Assembly: GCA_020091685.1 (NCBI GenBank) | Contig: CM034600.1 | Span: 12,628,438 to 12,692,437 of the forward strand | DNA: 64,000 nucleotides | From: Lutjanus erythropterus | Taxonomy: Eukaryota > Chordata > Actinopteri > Lutjaniformes > Lutjanidae | Direction of reading: 5' to 3' | Shown here: positions 47,030 through 59,200 of the stretch, one piece after another | How positions within the stretch are numbered: the first letter of the stretch is position 1 | Layout: every line of letters begins with the position of its first letter | Notes under the pieces: model-generated | What the model saw: only the letters and a program-made list of their open reading frames with translations | Database searches by the model: none | Told to the model about the DNA's origin: nothing | Program-made: the position numbers and the translations under genes

Positions 47030-50000
47030 ACGGAGAGAACGGAGAGTAGAACATCTGCTGGCACATTAGTAAAATGGTACGTGTGGGTCAGAACAATTTC
47101 ACAACAGTATTTGATCTGAGGGAACAACAGCATTGAACAGTTTATTGTTTGAATAGGAGCTTATAATTTTGGGTTTGATCTGGTATTATGAAAAAAATAA
47201 GGTGAGAATGTTATGTTGTTGATTTTCACAAAAGGTAACATGTTAGTGTGTGTAGTCACAAGTGAAGAATAATTTTGAAAGGCCGATCTACATGATGTAA
47301 ATTCAAAGCTATGATGGTGTTGAATACAGTTAATTTTAGCATGAACTCATTCTATTTCTATTTTCCATTCTAAATGACACTTAGTTAAAATTAAAGTTAA
47401 AAGTTAGTTATGTTAAAGCTAATGTGACCCTGATGATGGTCTCCTCTCCTGTCTAGTTTAATGAACTTTTAATGACTAAAACCAACTGTTTGTTGAGGTT
47501 ACTTGACTCTTCAAACAGTAACACATTGGACCAGCCCATTCTGAGGATCAACCGATTGGATTTAACAAACACTAGATAATTGTACATTACTGACTTACAA
47601 CTATACCAAATCCTCATTTTCCTCATTTTCAATTTAGACATTTACCAAGTCTGCTGTGTGCTGCTGACACTTACTGATGACACAACGTGGTGCTAGGAAG
47701 GATGCAAAGCCACTGTGAATGTAATCGACAATTGTGCCATGGAATATTTGCCTTAATTTGCCTGGTGTTACCAACTATGACATGTTAGTGTGTGCTTGTA
47801 TATAATCAGAAGTTCATATGTCTTGCAAACTACAGAAGACTACAGTGAATTAATAACATAGTTTGGATTATTTGAATTAGGCTAAACGAAGTAGTTCGTG
47901 ATAGTCACTGTAGATGTGGGTCTAAGCATTTTCCTAAAAAACATGTACAGTCATGTGACATAATCCTTTTCAATCATCATGTATGACCCCTGGAAGTGCG
48001 TGGTGGTGACTGGACCTGCAGAGGCCCTACCCTCTGTCAGTATTTCCTGTTTTTTTTTTTTTTTGTCATTGTTTTGCCGTTAATATTTGACGTCCTGATG
48101 CATGTATGAACAACTGGGACAAATCCTACTGACTCTACCTTAAGTATACACTATATTTAGAATATTTTAATGTTCTGCTGCTGCCTTGATCTGTTAGTTT
48201 GTTTCTGTTATTGTGTGACTTTGGTGTTTTAAAAGGTTAGTTCAGATTAACCAAAGTCACACAACAAAACACACAAGCTAACAGTCGAGGCAGCAGTAGA
48301 CAAGCAAAGCCTGAGGTGAATGTCCCCAGTGGAGCCTGGTTTAGCAAGAGAGAGAGAGAGTGATGTTTGGCTTATATAACAGCAGTTTCCTGTTGAAAAA
48401 CAGTCTGACGGCAATGTAAAGCTACTGTATGTTTTCTTTTAGATGGGCCTTTTTTGAGATGGCTAAAATACATTCTGTTGCTGACCCTGCCCACCTCTGC
48501 ACTTTGATTAGCTTCCATGCCGGCACTTCTCTCTGCTTTTCCAAACTAGGGTGTGCTTAACACCATCACTACAGTTAATACAATGATTGTTCATAATTAT
48601 CTTATACAACCCCACTTTGATTAAACTATCCCTTTCAGCCTTGTAAAACATCTCTGACATAAACAATAGCACATATGCATATATAACATTTCAACCACAC
48701 TATTATTCTGGGATCCTGAATCCACAGTCAGCTTTCAGTTGAAATTCCGCAGTATACACAAGGTTGTTGAACTGTCTCTAGTTCCACGATGGGAAAGTTT
48801 GACCTGTCAAAACACTAAAGCAGCCATATGCAGTGACTCATGTTTATTTGCTTAATTTCTTTTTTTTTTTTTTTTCTACATTTTCAGATGTTTTTTTAAT
48901 GTTGCAGTCCACTGCATTTCAAAACACTTTTCTCCCCCGCCGGTTGTATCTTTTTATCAACTTGTGCTCTCACCTACATTCAGTCAGCAGCCTAAGTCTT
49001 GCGTTATCACTTCTCTCGCTGTCTGACTAATGATCAGCAAACCTTGGTTTCATGCAGACTGTTTACTACATTTTCAGGTGTTTTTTTAATGTTGCAGTAA
49101 ACAGTCTGTTTAGACTGTTTACTAAACAGTCTGAACAGTAGTTTTTGTTTTGTCTGTACAGATCAGTTATCACCTGGTAATATTCCTCCTCCCTCCTGTA
49201 AACTTGCAGATTCAACACTTTGACAAAGTACTAGTTTTGTTGGGGTTATTGCACACATCTTAAATTGAAGAAAAAGATAAAGAGTAAAAATAATTTAGCC
49301 TCTTCTCTTGTCTTGTTTCACAGCAGTCTTAAAACAGCTGGAGACAAATCTCGGGGCTGCCAATAGTGTATGTCCAGTAATATTCCACTGTACGGCATCC
49401 CTGCACTGTTGAGACCTGAGGCTCATAAAGTTATTGATTTAACAGAGACAGCCAGGTGTCTGGATCAGTGGAAAGGCATTACACTGTGATTCATCTCATT
49501 ACCTGCAAACGTAATAATAAACATATGAAGTTAATATGGTAGTTGATAGTGTGACTGATAGATTCACTGCTATGTCAGATTCCACAGCAGCTGACTTGCA
49601 GTATTTTAATGCTTTGAAAGAAACAGTCACAGTTTCTGTTTTTTGTCTGGGTCCAGAATTAGATTTGATTTGCTCTCATCAGGACTCAGTCTCAACTGGC
49701 TGTTGAATTGGCTTCGATCTGATAGTGCTTTCTGTCCGGTACTTTTAGTGCAAGTCTGAAAGTGGTCTTCATATTACAAAAATCTGGTAATATGAACCTG
49801 ATTTTGGTTGTATACATTGTTTGCAAACTCAAGTTAAAGGGACAGTTCACCCCAAAAATACATTTTTCTTCTTAACAGTAGTGCTATTTATTCATCTAGA
49901 TAATTTTGTGTGAGTTGCTGAGTTTTGGAGATTTCATAGAGATGTCTGCCTTCTTTCTAGTATAATGAAATTAGATGACACTCAACTTGTGGTGCTGAAA

Positions 50001-51315
50001 AAAAAAAGAAAAACTCAGTAATGTCTTCCCAGAAATCATGACCTGGTTACTCAAGATAATCCACAGACTTTGTTATGAAAGATATTGCTCTTGTTCTCCA
50101 GCTCAATGGGTGTGTACTGTGCAGCTGAATGAGTCTGTTGCTGAGCAGCAGCTCTCACCCGAGCAGACCCTGAAACTAGCAAAACAAAATGATACAAACT
50201 GGCTAAAAAGATATATCTCAAATTCTGCAACTCGCACCCAAACAATCTAGATGTGTAAATAGCAATACAGGTAAGGGGGCAAAAAAGTATTTTTGATCTG
50301 GGAAGAAAAAATGAATCAGAGTCAGTTTAGCTGTGGTAGGTTTCATGTACAGTCAGACTATAATCCCCACTCACACGTGATGTGCTTATGTTGTGAAACT
50401 ATTATTTGTTCTGTATTGTTGCCACGACAACTGCGGAGACAGATACATGAGCAGAAAAACACAATGAAGCCTATTCTTTTTCAGCTGTGCTGTTTGTGTA
50501 ACCTCCACCTTCTCATCAGTATATCTTGACTTGATGTAGTTAATTAAGCAGTCTTTCTAAATGGCATTATGTTCAGTAAGCCTAGCCCTGCTGTTGTTTG
50601 CTTTGGGTGATCAATGTTATGGATTTATCTTTGCTCATCAATCTTCAAGTATTAAGCTCACAGCTTTTAGTTGCCTCCACAGCAATAAATGTTTGCTATA
50701 GATAAATAATGTAGGCTCAGAATATCAAATAAATATAAAAACAAATCTTCTGTTAATATTCTTAATATAAAATTATACACTAAAAACACTAAGTACACTT
50801 TTTCTGTATCGTGAATGTTTACAAATAAGCTTTTGAACTGACTTTGTATAACTAATCAGATAACACTTTTGGTGCCTGTAGGATCATAATGTTCTGAATG
50901 TGAATATATACACAGTGTGTGACTGAAGTGTGTTCTGTTTAGTCTGGCCAGGACTGATTCACATTGGTGCTGAATAAATTTTAGAATCAGCTTCACTGAT
51001 AAGTATTGATTAAGATTAAATTCACTTTTTTGTCATTTCTAATGGAAACAATCAAGTGCCATAATGAATTATAATTGTGTCTTATTAAGCTTTGCACTAC
51101 AGTATGACGTATCTTTATTACTGTGACAATTATTGTTTACATTATATGCAGTCTTAACTTGAATGTTTAAATCATTTGTGTCCTAATGATTGAATAACGT
51201 GGATCTTAAAGGGAAATGATTGTGAAAATACTTCCAGCCTTAATGTTTGCATGTGTTTTTTTTCTTCTTGATTGTGAACAGACACTTCAAACCGTCCTGA
51301 CCTTGTCCTCGTGAC
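47030..51315. other. Intergenic stretch between CHDH and CACNA1D 3' ends
   Basis: The first part is probably CHDH 3' UTR; no canonical AATAAA was found close to the stop, only ATTAAA near 47390. The rest contains a long-inverted-repeat MITE (47861-48645) and a GGGACAGTTCACCCC element (49837-50300). No coding exon was recognised. Confidence 0.45.
47861..48645. mobile_element. Long-inverted-repeat MITE, degenerate
   Basis: Left arm near ATAGTTTGGATTATTTGAAT, right arm ends near AAACTATCCCTTTCAG. The interior carries a 'tgtgtgactttgg' motif on both strands around 48215-48262. Same family as 30001-30656 and 53290-53915. Confidence 0.55.
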
Positions 51316-51321
51316 TTTATT
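51316..51321 (-). terminator. cacna1d: Candidate CACNA1D polyadenylation signal
   Basis: AATAAA on the minus strand about 4.9 kb past the stop codon. Several other AATAAA sequences lie between, so this choice is uncertain. Confidence 0.3.
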
Positions 51322-54300
51322 CAGTGATCCTTACAAAAATCCTTAGCAGGTTTGTTGTCATTTTCAGGCAAGAATTCAAATGTACAAAACAGGGTTTTTG
51401 TTTTCCATTGGTACAAAATCTATAAGGTACTAGAACTTATGCTACAAAGTAGATAGAGCTATATTTTTGTAATTTCCATACAACAAATAGGTAGAAAGCA
51501 GAAATCTTCAAGTTCATCATCACTTAACTTTTTACAAACACTGTACAGATTTTATACATTATCATTTCATCTGTAAAGCAGTGAAACGGTACAAAAAATA
51601 AAGCTGTAAGTTGCACAACAAAGCTTTGTGTTGTCTTTTGTGACTAATTTCTTTTTCATAAAAGTCAAAATTTTCATGTATTTGGACAGTTGTATTGTGA
51701 ATAAACCACAGATGTTTGTTTCTGGTGTTGTGTCTGACCTGTGAGCCAGAAAGACTCGTACAGTAAAACCTGCAGTGTATGAAGTCATGCAGTGTTGGCC
51801 AATTAACAATAACACTGACGGACTGATTCATGCCTAATCTGTTTCGCCCTGCCATCAGGGTGTAAATGACATAGTTTTACATCACACAGAAGCTGCTGTA
51901 AGAGCTGAGGAAAACATGGCCAACTTTTGAGCAGGAAGGAAACCATCACAGGTTTGACAACGAGTCCACCTGACTGTACATGACAGTCCCACGTTCTTCT
52001 GGGTGCCTTACCCTCCTCAGAAAAGTGTTTCAGAGGGATGTGCAGCAAATATACAGATTTCTTCTTACAGTATGTGTGTTATATGGCTTTTGAAGTGCTT
52101 GTAAATACTCTAATTTGTAAAAGTAATTAGAATCCAAAAACAGTACAACTACATTTCTGGCTGTATTCACACAAATTGAAGAGATTTTTAAAGTGATATT
52201 GATTATTTTCTGATGTTGGCTGTTCAGATTTCAGTGCTCCACTTTCCAGAGATCACCTCTCATTCAAACACTGAGATGACTTTCCTCTTTTTGGAGTCTC
52301 AGATCACCATTAAACAATCATCACTCATAAGGATTTTTGTCCAATCAGATTGGATGAAAATGTTACTTTAAATATCTTTTTGTCCACTTTGTGCAGATGC
52401 AGCCATTGCCACAGTCGCCCTCACACGTTCACCAACACACCCGGATAGTTACAGAGGTAATAGCAATAACATTTCTTAAAATTCTTAATTAAACACAATT
52501 TCCATGCAGTTAGAAAATGCATAAGTCATATTTATCAGCTGTATTGGCCATTAAAACCTGTAATCTTCTGGAGAGAGGGAGGAATGAGTGCCTTTACAGT
52601 ACATATTCCAGATATCAACTTATATCCTGCTGTAGGCTGAATTCATCTTCATACCTGTGTGTGAGAAACACAAACCACCAACTGTCTTTTTGTCATTATT
52701 GTACACAAGAATGGTGTGCTCTTCAACAACAAAGTAAACTTGTGAAGAAATTGATGTATCTGGAATAATTGAATATTGATGTGCGTGTAAATGCACTTAA
52801 TGATCCCTTGTTTTGGTTTTACGTCTGAAGGAGCCCTTTGATTGCACAGAACAAACACGTTGCCCTGACAACAGTATTTCAATTGAGGACAAAAAGAAAA
52901 ACAAGATTACCACGAGCCATTGTTGGCTTGTAAAAGTTAACCTGAAGACATTATTACAGTTGGCAGTGGTAGACAAACACTGGTTAGAAGTGGAGCAAAT
53001 GTGAAGAATGTGAGATGAGATGGGTGTTTTTATCTACGAGCGGGTTGAGAGTTCTCCCTCCACTGACAGCAGCTGTTTTTGACATATTGTGCACTTCAAC
53101 TGGTGCTGGAACAAAAAGAAATCCTACACATAAAAGGCAGCAGCTAACATCAGTCATTCATTATATACACCCAACAACAAATTACTGAATTTATCAGGAA
53201 AATATAATTTCCCTTTCTGTTGTGGCATTTTAAATATACAATTTATAGACAGTGACAAAAAGCAAAATGTGTCAGACCTTTATGGTTAAAGGGGTGGTTT
53301 GGATTGTTTGAAGTGGGGTTGAATGATGTACATATCGATAGTGTACTATCTGTAATAGATGGCAGTCAACACGTCCCCAGTTTGAAGAAGCAGCGGGAGT
53401 AGCTGGTGTAGGAAGCTAAGGAATGTACCGTTGTGGACCATTGTGTCAGCAGCAAAACGTATTTTAGCCACCTAAAAAAATCAATATCACTTTGAAGCTA
53501 TAATATCAAACATTTCTGAATTAAAATGTCTAAAATTTCCATACATATGTTATATATTTTATTGAGTTGTGTTCTTACATTATCCCAAATGTTTCCACAA
53601 TGTTCAAACCCAGAGAAATACATTATACAATTTATTCCAAGTAACGGTGTGTAGTAACGGAAAATGCTGTCAGACAAGGTTAAATGGTGAAAATATGCTA
53701 AATATAGCAGAAACTTTTGTATTGTTTTAGGCAGACTTTTTTAGGTGGCTAAAATATTTTCAACTGACTTTGTCCACAGACGTATATTGCTTAGCTTTCT
53801 ACTCCTGCTGCTTCTCCACACTGGAGGCGTGTCGACTGCCGTCAACTGCAGGTAATACACTGACTATGGATAAGTGCCTCATACAACCCCAGTTCAAAAC
53901 AGCAGAACTATCCCTTTAATACCTACTTACTTCATCTGCCTGATTTGAAATCAACCTGAGAGAAATTCCTCTTATTACTTCACTGCTCGGCAGGTGAAAC
54001 CCATTAAATGTGATGTGCGACTCACAAAGCTTTAATTGCCTGAAAGTGAAGCTCACCAGCTGTCAAGAGAGTAAGAAGCTGATCTGCACATGACTAATGT
54101 AACACATGAGAGCGTTTAATAACTTTGTGCTTCAGCTGCAGGATCATCTTTGTTTTCATGTCACGTTTTGTCTGTTTTGTTTTGCAGATGAGGAATTTAA
54201 AAAATATTACTAGTGGAATTCACATGCAGCAGTTTTACAACCCACACTGGTATGACTAATGTGCCACAGCCTTACGCTGCGTGAGGCACACACAGATGGA

Positions 54301-56263
54301 AACATTTCATCTACAGCTGTCATCATTTTGTGATCACTAAAAGAGTCTAAAGCAGGTCTGAGCAGAGTGAATCATTGCATATTCTGAGTGAGTTATAACA
54401 ATGAAGTGGTCTCTCCTCACAGTATTCAAGGGGCTTTGATAAAAGTTAGGGGTCACCATGGAAACTGTGACATTACAGTATCATCTTAAATGTTCCTTTA
54501 ATTTCAGGGTGTTTAAAGTCATCAAGTGAAAATAATTAGTGTCAGTCTAGTATCTCTGTTGTTGGTGTAAAGGGGGAAGGACTTACAGTATGTTTCACGT
54601 GAAACACGAGGATATGCCTGAGGACAAAGTCTTTTTTTTTTTCATTGATATGTGATTTCCTTTTCAAGTCAAGTACTGACACAAGCAACGGTTAACCCTG
54701 AAACCCCAAACTGTGAACCTAGAGCGGCTCCCAGATTCTGTGATGGCTTTGGATCAGCCTGATCGACTCGTTTTTGTCACCTCTTTTTGTGTTATTTGAG
54801 TCACAGAGGCCAAAATGTAATGTAAATAACCAGCAGCAGATCAAAACTGTGCCTGTCATTGTGGTCACTAAAGGTTAAAATCACACATTATATATACATG
54901 AAATGAAACTCATCTGAATCTTGGAATCATTGGAGAGCCAAAAACATTTTTGCAGCAGGACAAATGCAGCTTTTCAAAGCCAGGTTCACCCTGTGTGACC
55001 TCCTCCATCGCTCTGACTCCTGTCATTGGAGTTTGCTGCAAATATTTTTCAGAAAATCAGTTAAATAAACATGATGCAAGACATTTCATACAGTGCAGTC
55101 TGCAAATAGAATAGAGACACATTTCCTGTTTCACTAGCTATATTTACATGGACAATACTTCTGCAGCCTGCTGTGCACAACGGTGTGCAACAGGCTTTGA
55201 AATAAGTTTCCTCTTGTTTGGCGGGTGTGTCACAAGTGTTACAAATCAGCAGTGATGTGTATATCATAGCAACAATATTAACATGTCTATATATTTTAAG
55301 GTTTCTAACAGAAAAGATGTAATGGCTGTTGACCACTTCTGTTTTGCTACCACCATATTTCTGTTCCTCCTGTGAACTTACACCCACGTTGGGCAGATGT
55401 GCAGAAAGAATTTTTTTTTTCCATACAGAGAAAAACGATCAGTGTTTACATGGTTATTATTATTTTCCTATTAAATGGATTATCAAAGATTTACACTGCC
55501 CCTCCACCAAATTGAAAAATGCTTGAGCTGTCCAGATCTGGCCAGTCTCTTCCAATTGAGGTGTTTACATGAGGAATTTTTGTTTTGATTCGGCTGTTAT
55601 TTAATTTTTTTGTGGAATATTAGGGTCCATGTAAATGCAGCTAGACTCTTCATGTTGAGTGAACAGTGCAGGACTCGCACTCTTGTTTATACAAAGTCAC
55701 ACATTGTCAGGACAGTGCAGCAGAACAGTGACAGGTCCACAACACTGTTCAGCCAAAATGGATGCAAACACCCTCAAATCAAACCAATAAAAATCTATAT
55801 GAATAACCAAGAAGTACCTGCAGACTGCACAGACCATGTAAATGTTATCATGTCATCTTTACTGTATTTTTCCAAAGTGTCCGGCTTTCAGCTACTGGAC
55901 TTGATCCTCAGTGGATGTTGTTGGAAAAACTAACTTCATGAGCTTTGTGCTGGCTTTGTGAGGCTGCCACGTGATTCTGCTCCATCAAACCACTGTTATT
56001 AATAAAGAAAATAGAAAACAGCCTCAAGAAAGTATTCCTGCTAAAAGACAGGTGGGCTTACAGGCAGATTCTTCCAAATTTCCACCATGTTTCCATCCTC
56101 CACTCCACAGAAAGAGAAAACAAGGCACTTTGTTCTCTTATCCATCCGAGTTTTACATGTGCTGTCTATCGAGGGATGCACGTGAGCAGAGACATCCCCT
56201 CACTGTGGAACAGTGGTAGAAATTCAAATTAAAAAAAACTAAATAATCCAGTGTTAGCCGCTG
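51322..56263. other. Presumed long 3' UTR or flank of CACNA1D
   Basis: No coding similarity. It contains the TTAA-flanked MITE at 53290-53915. Part is likely CACNA1D 3' UTR, but its end cannot be fixed from sequence. Confidence 0.35.
53290..53915. mobile_element. Long-inverted-repeat MITE flanked by TTAA
   Basis: The left arm starts AGGGGTGGTTTGGATTGTTT; the right arm ends GAACTATCCCT. Both are bordered by TTAA (53286-53289, 53916-53919). The arms (about 200 bases each) are inverted copies, including the 'gatggcagtcaacacg' and 'gtgtcgactgccgtca' blocks. It could be a piggyBac-like derivative. Confidence 0.72.
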
Positions 56264-59200
56264 CTATAGCGACGTGATGCATATCATCTCGTCTGTTAGG
56301 TCCTCCTCACATTTCACTGCCACATATGGCTCCTCATCGCTGTAGTCACGAATACTGCGGTCTCTAAGATGCGCGGTGGCATGTGGGTCCGAGCTAGCGT
56401 TACCTGTTCCCACAGTGTTGCCGTTATCCATGCTGCCGTTCAGCAGGTTACTGGCAGCGCTGTCCATCTCATCAATGGTCAGCTCACAGGCGTCTGCAAT
56501 TTCATGTTTGGTCACTGACACAAACTTGGGGTCCCTGGCATATTTCCCCAGACCCTCAGAGATCAACACCTGTGAACAATGAGTAAAAAAAAAAATTTTT
56601 TTTTGCATTAATTCACATCAGAATTCACAGATTCTGGTGGTCTCAGGAACATTTGTGACGATATGAATTCAGGGCAGCCGGATCTCAACAAACCAAAAGT
56701 GGGACATACAGTTGTGCTCATAAGTTTACATAAGTTTTTGGCCATTTTTCAGAGAATATGACTGATAACACAAAAACTTTTCTTTCACTCATGGTTAGTG
56801 GTTGGGTGAAGCCATTTATTGTCAAACAACTGTTTACTTTTTTTTAAATCATAATGACAACAGAAACTACCCAAATGACCCTGATCAAAAGTTTACATAC
56901 CCCAGTTCTTAATGCCGTGTTTTGCCCCCTTTAACATCAATGACAGCTTGAAGTCTTTTGTGGTAGTTGTGGATGAGGTTCTTTATTTTCTCAGATGGTA
57001 AAGCTGCCCATTCTTCTTGGCAAAAAGCCTCCAGTTCCTGTAAATTCTTGGGCTGTCTTGCATGAACTGCACGTTTGAGATCTCCCGAGAGTGGCTCAAT
57101 GACATTGAGGTCAGGAGACTGAGATGGCCACTCCAGAACCTTCACTTTATTCTTCTGTAGCCAATGACAGGTCGACTTGGCCTTGTGTTTTGGATTGTTG
57201 TCATGTTGGAACGTCCAAGTACGTCCCATGCGCAGCTTCCGGGCTGATGAGTGCAAATTTTCCTCCAGTATTTTCTGATAACAGGCTGCATCCATCTTGC
57301 CATCAATTTTGACCAAGTTTCCTGCCTTTGTAGCTCACACATCCCCAAAACATCAGCGATCCACCTCCGTGTTTCACAATAGGAATAGTGTACCTTTCAT
57401 CATAGGCCTTGTTGACAACGTTTATGGTTGTGGCCAAAAAGTTCAATTTTGGTCTCATCACTCCAAATGACTTTGTTCCAGAAGTTTTGAGGCTTGTTTC
57501 TGTGCTGTTTGGCGTGTTGTAAGCGGGATGCTTTGTGGCATTTGTGTAGTAATGGCTTTCTTCTGGTGCCTCGACCATGCAGCCCATTTTTCTTCAAGTG
57601 CCTCCTTATCGTGTATCTTGAAACAGCCACACCACTTTTTTTCAGAGTCCTGTATTTCGGCTGAAGTTATTTGTGGGTTTTTCAACAATTTTCCTGGTAG
57701 TTGTGGTTGAAAGTTTTGTTTGTTTACCTGACCGTGGTTTGGTTTCAACAGAATGCCTCATTTTCCACTTCTTAATTAGAGTTTGAACACTGCTGATTGG
57801 CATTCTCAGTTCCTTGGATATCTTTTTGCATCCCTTTCCTGTTTTATACAGTTCAATTACCTTTTCCTGCAGATCCCTTGACAATTCTTTTGGTTTCCCC
57901 ATGACTCAGAATCCAGAAATGTCAGTTCACAGCTGAGGATGGTTTCCTTTAGTAGCCATTCAAAGCCGTTCATGTCAACTTGTGTGCATGTTATCAGGCC
58001 AAAATTTCCACGGTATGTAAACTTTTGATCAGGGGCATTTGGGTAGTTTCTGTTGTCATTATGATTTAAAAAGAGTAAACACAGTTGTTTGATAATAAAT
58101 GGCTTCACCCAACCACTAACCATGAGTGAAGAAAAACATTTTTCTCCTATCATTCATATTCTCTGAAAAATGCCCAAAAAAATCACAAATTCTGCCAGGG
58201 TATGTAAACTTATGAGCACAACTGTAGATTATGTTTGTGTGGGACAATGAGGGAAACATTTAATTCTGCCCTGTAACTTGTAACATCTCTATGCTTTGCC
58301 CTCTGGTTGATTCAGTATCACACAATAGATATGTAGTTTCCTGGTATATGTTGTGGCTGCATTTCCTTTTCTTCATGGTAATTTCCATCATATTCTGACT
58401 AAATCTGCAGAGTTAATGACTTGCAATTTTGCAGTTTTTCCTGTGACGACAGTGTTTCCTGTTTTGTTTTGTTTTTTCCACAGCCATAAGCTAAAAGCAC
58501 AGATATTAAGTGTTTGTCGCAACATCTGGCTGGCGGGCCTAACTGTAGCCAAGAAGATTGCAGTCCAGCGCTGGAAACACAATATCACAATATCTCACAT
58601 ATTTATTGGCTCTGGAGCTTTCTGGACATTTCTTACCAGGAACTATCATCAGCAAGAATTAATGATGCAGGACCAAACACAATTTTAATGTGGACGGATC
58701 TGATATCTGACTTGAAAGACCTTCTGTCTAGATAGGACTGCTCTGATCATCTGTCCTGTTGGTTGGTGGAGGGGGTGGGGGTGGGGGGCAAGAAGGGATA
58801 GAGGAAAGGGTTGAGGGTTGGGGGGGTATGTAAACCTAAAATGGAAATAGAAATTTGCTGTATTGGCTTTAAGCCTATTCATTATCATTATCAATAAAAA
58901 AAATGAATGATAAAAAAAGAAAAGTGTTTGTCCTGCAGTGTTTTGACTTCTGATAACTAGAGCTAATCAGTCGTCTTAATATGTGGGACACAGGATAAAA
59001 ATTCGCAAAGGGTGACCAGGTGTCCTGCATAAACTGGCACGAGGTCACCCTTTGTGAACTGTGTGTGGATAAGTCAGTGTGTGCAGGACCTCTTAGGGTC
59101 CTAATGGGGGTCTCAGGAAAATGAAGAAATACTATTTGTTGATTAATTGCAGAACATACAGTTCAGAGGAAGCTCTACAAAGAACCAGAGTGAATAGTCA

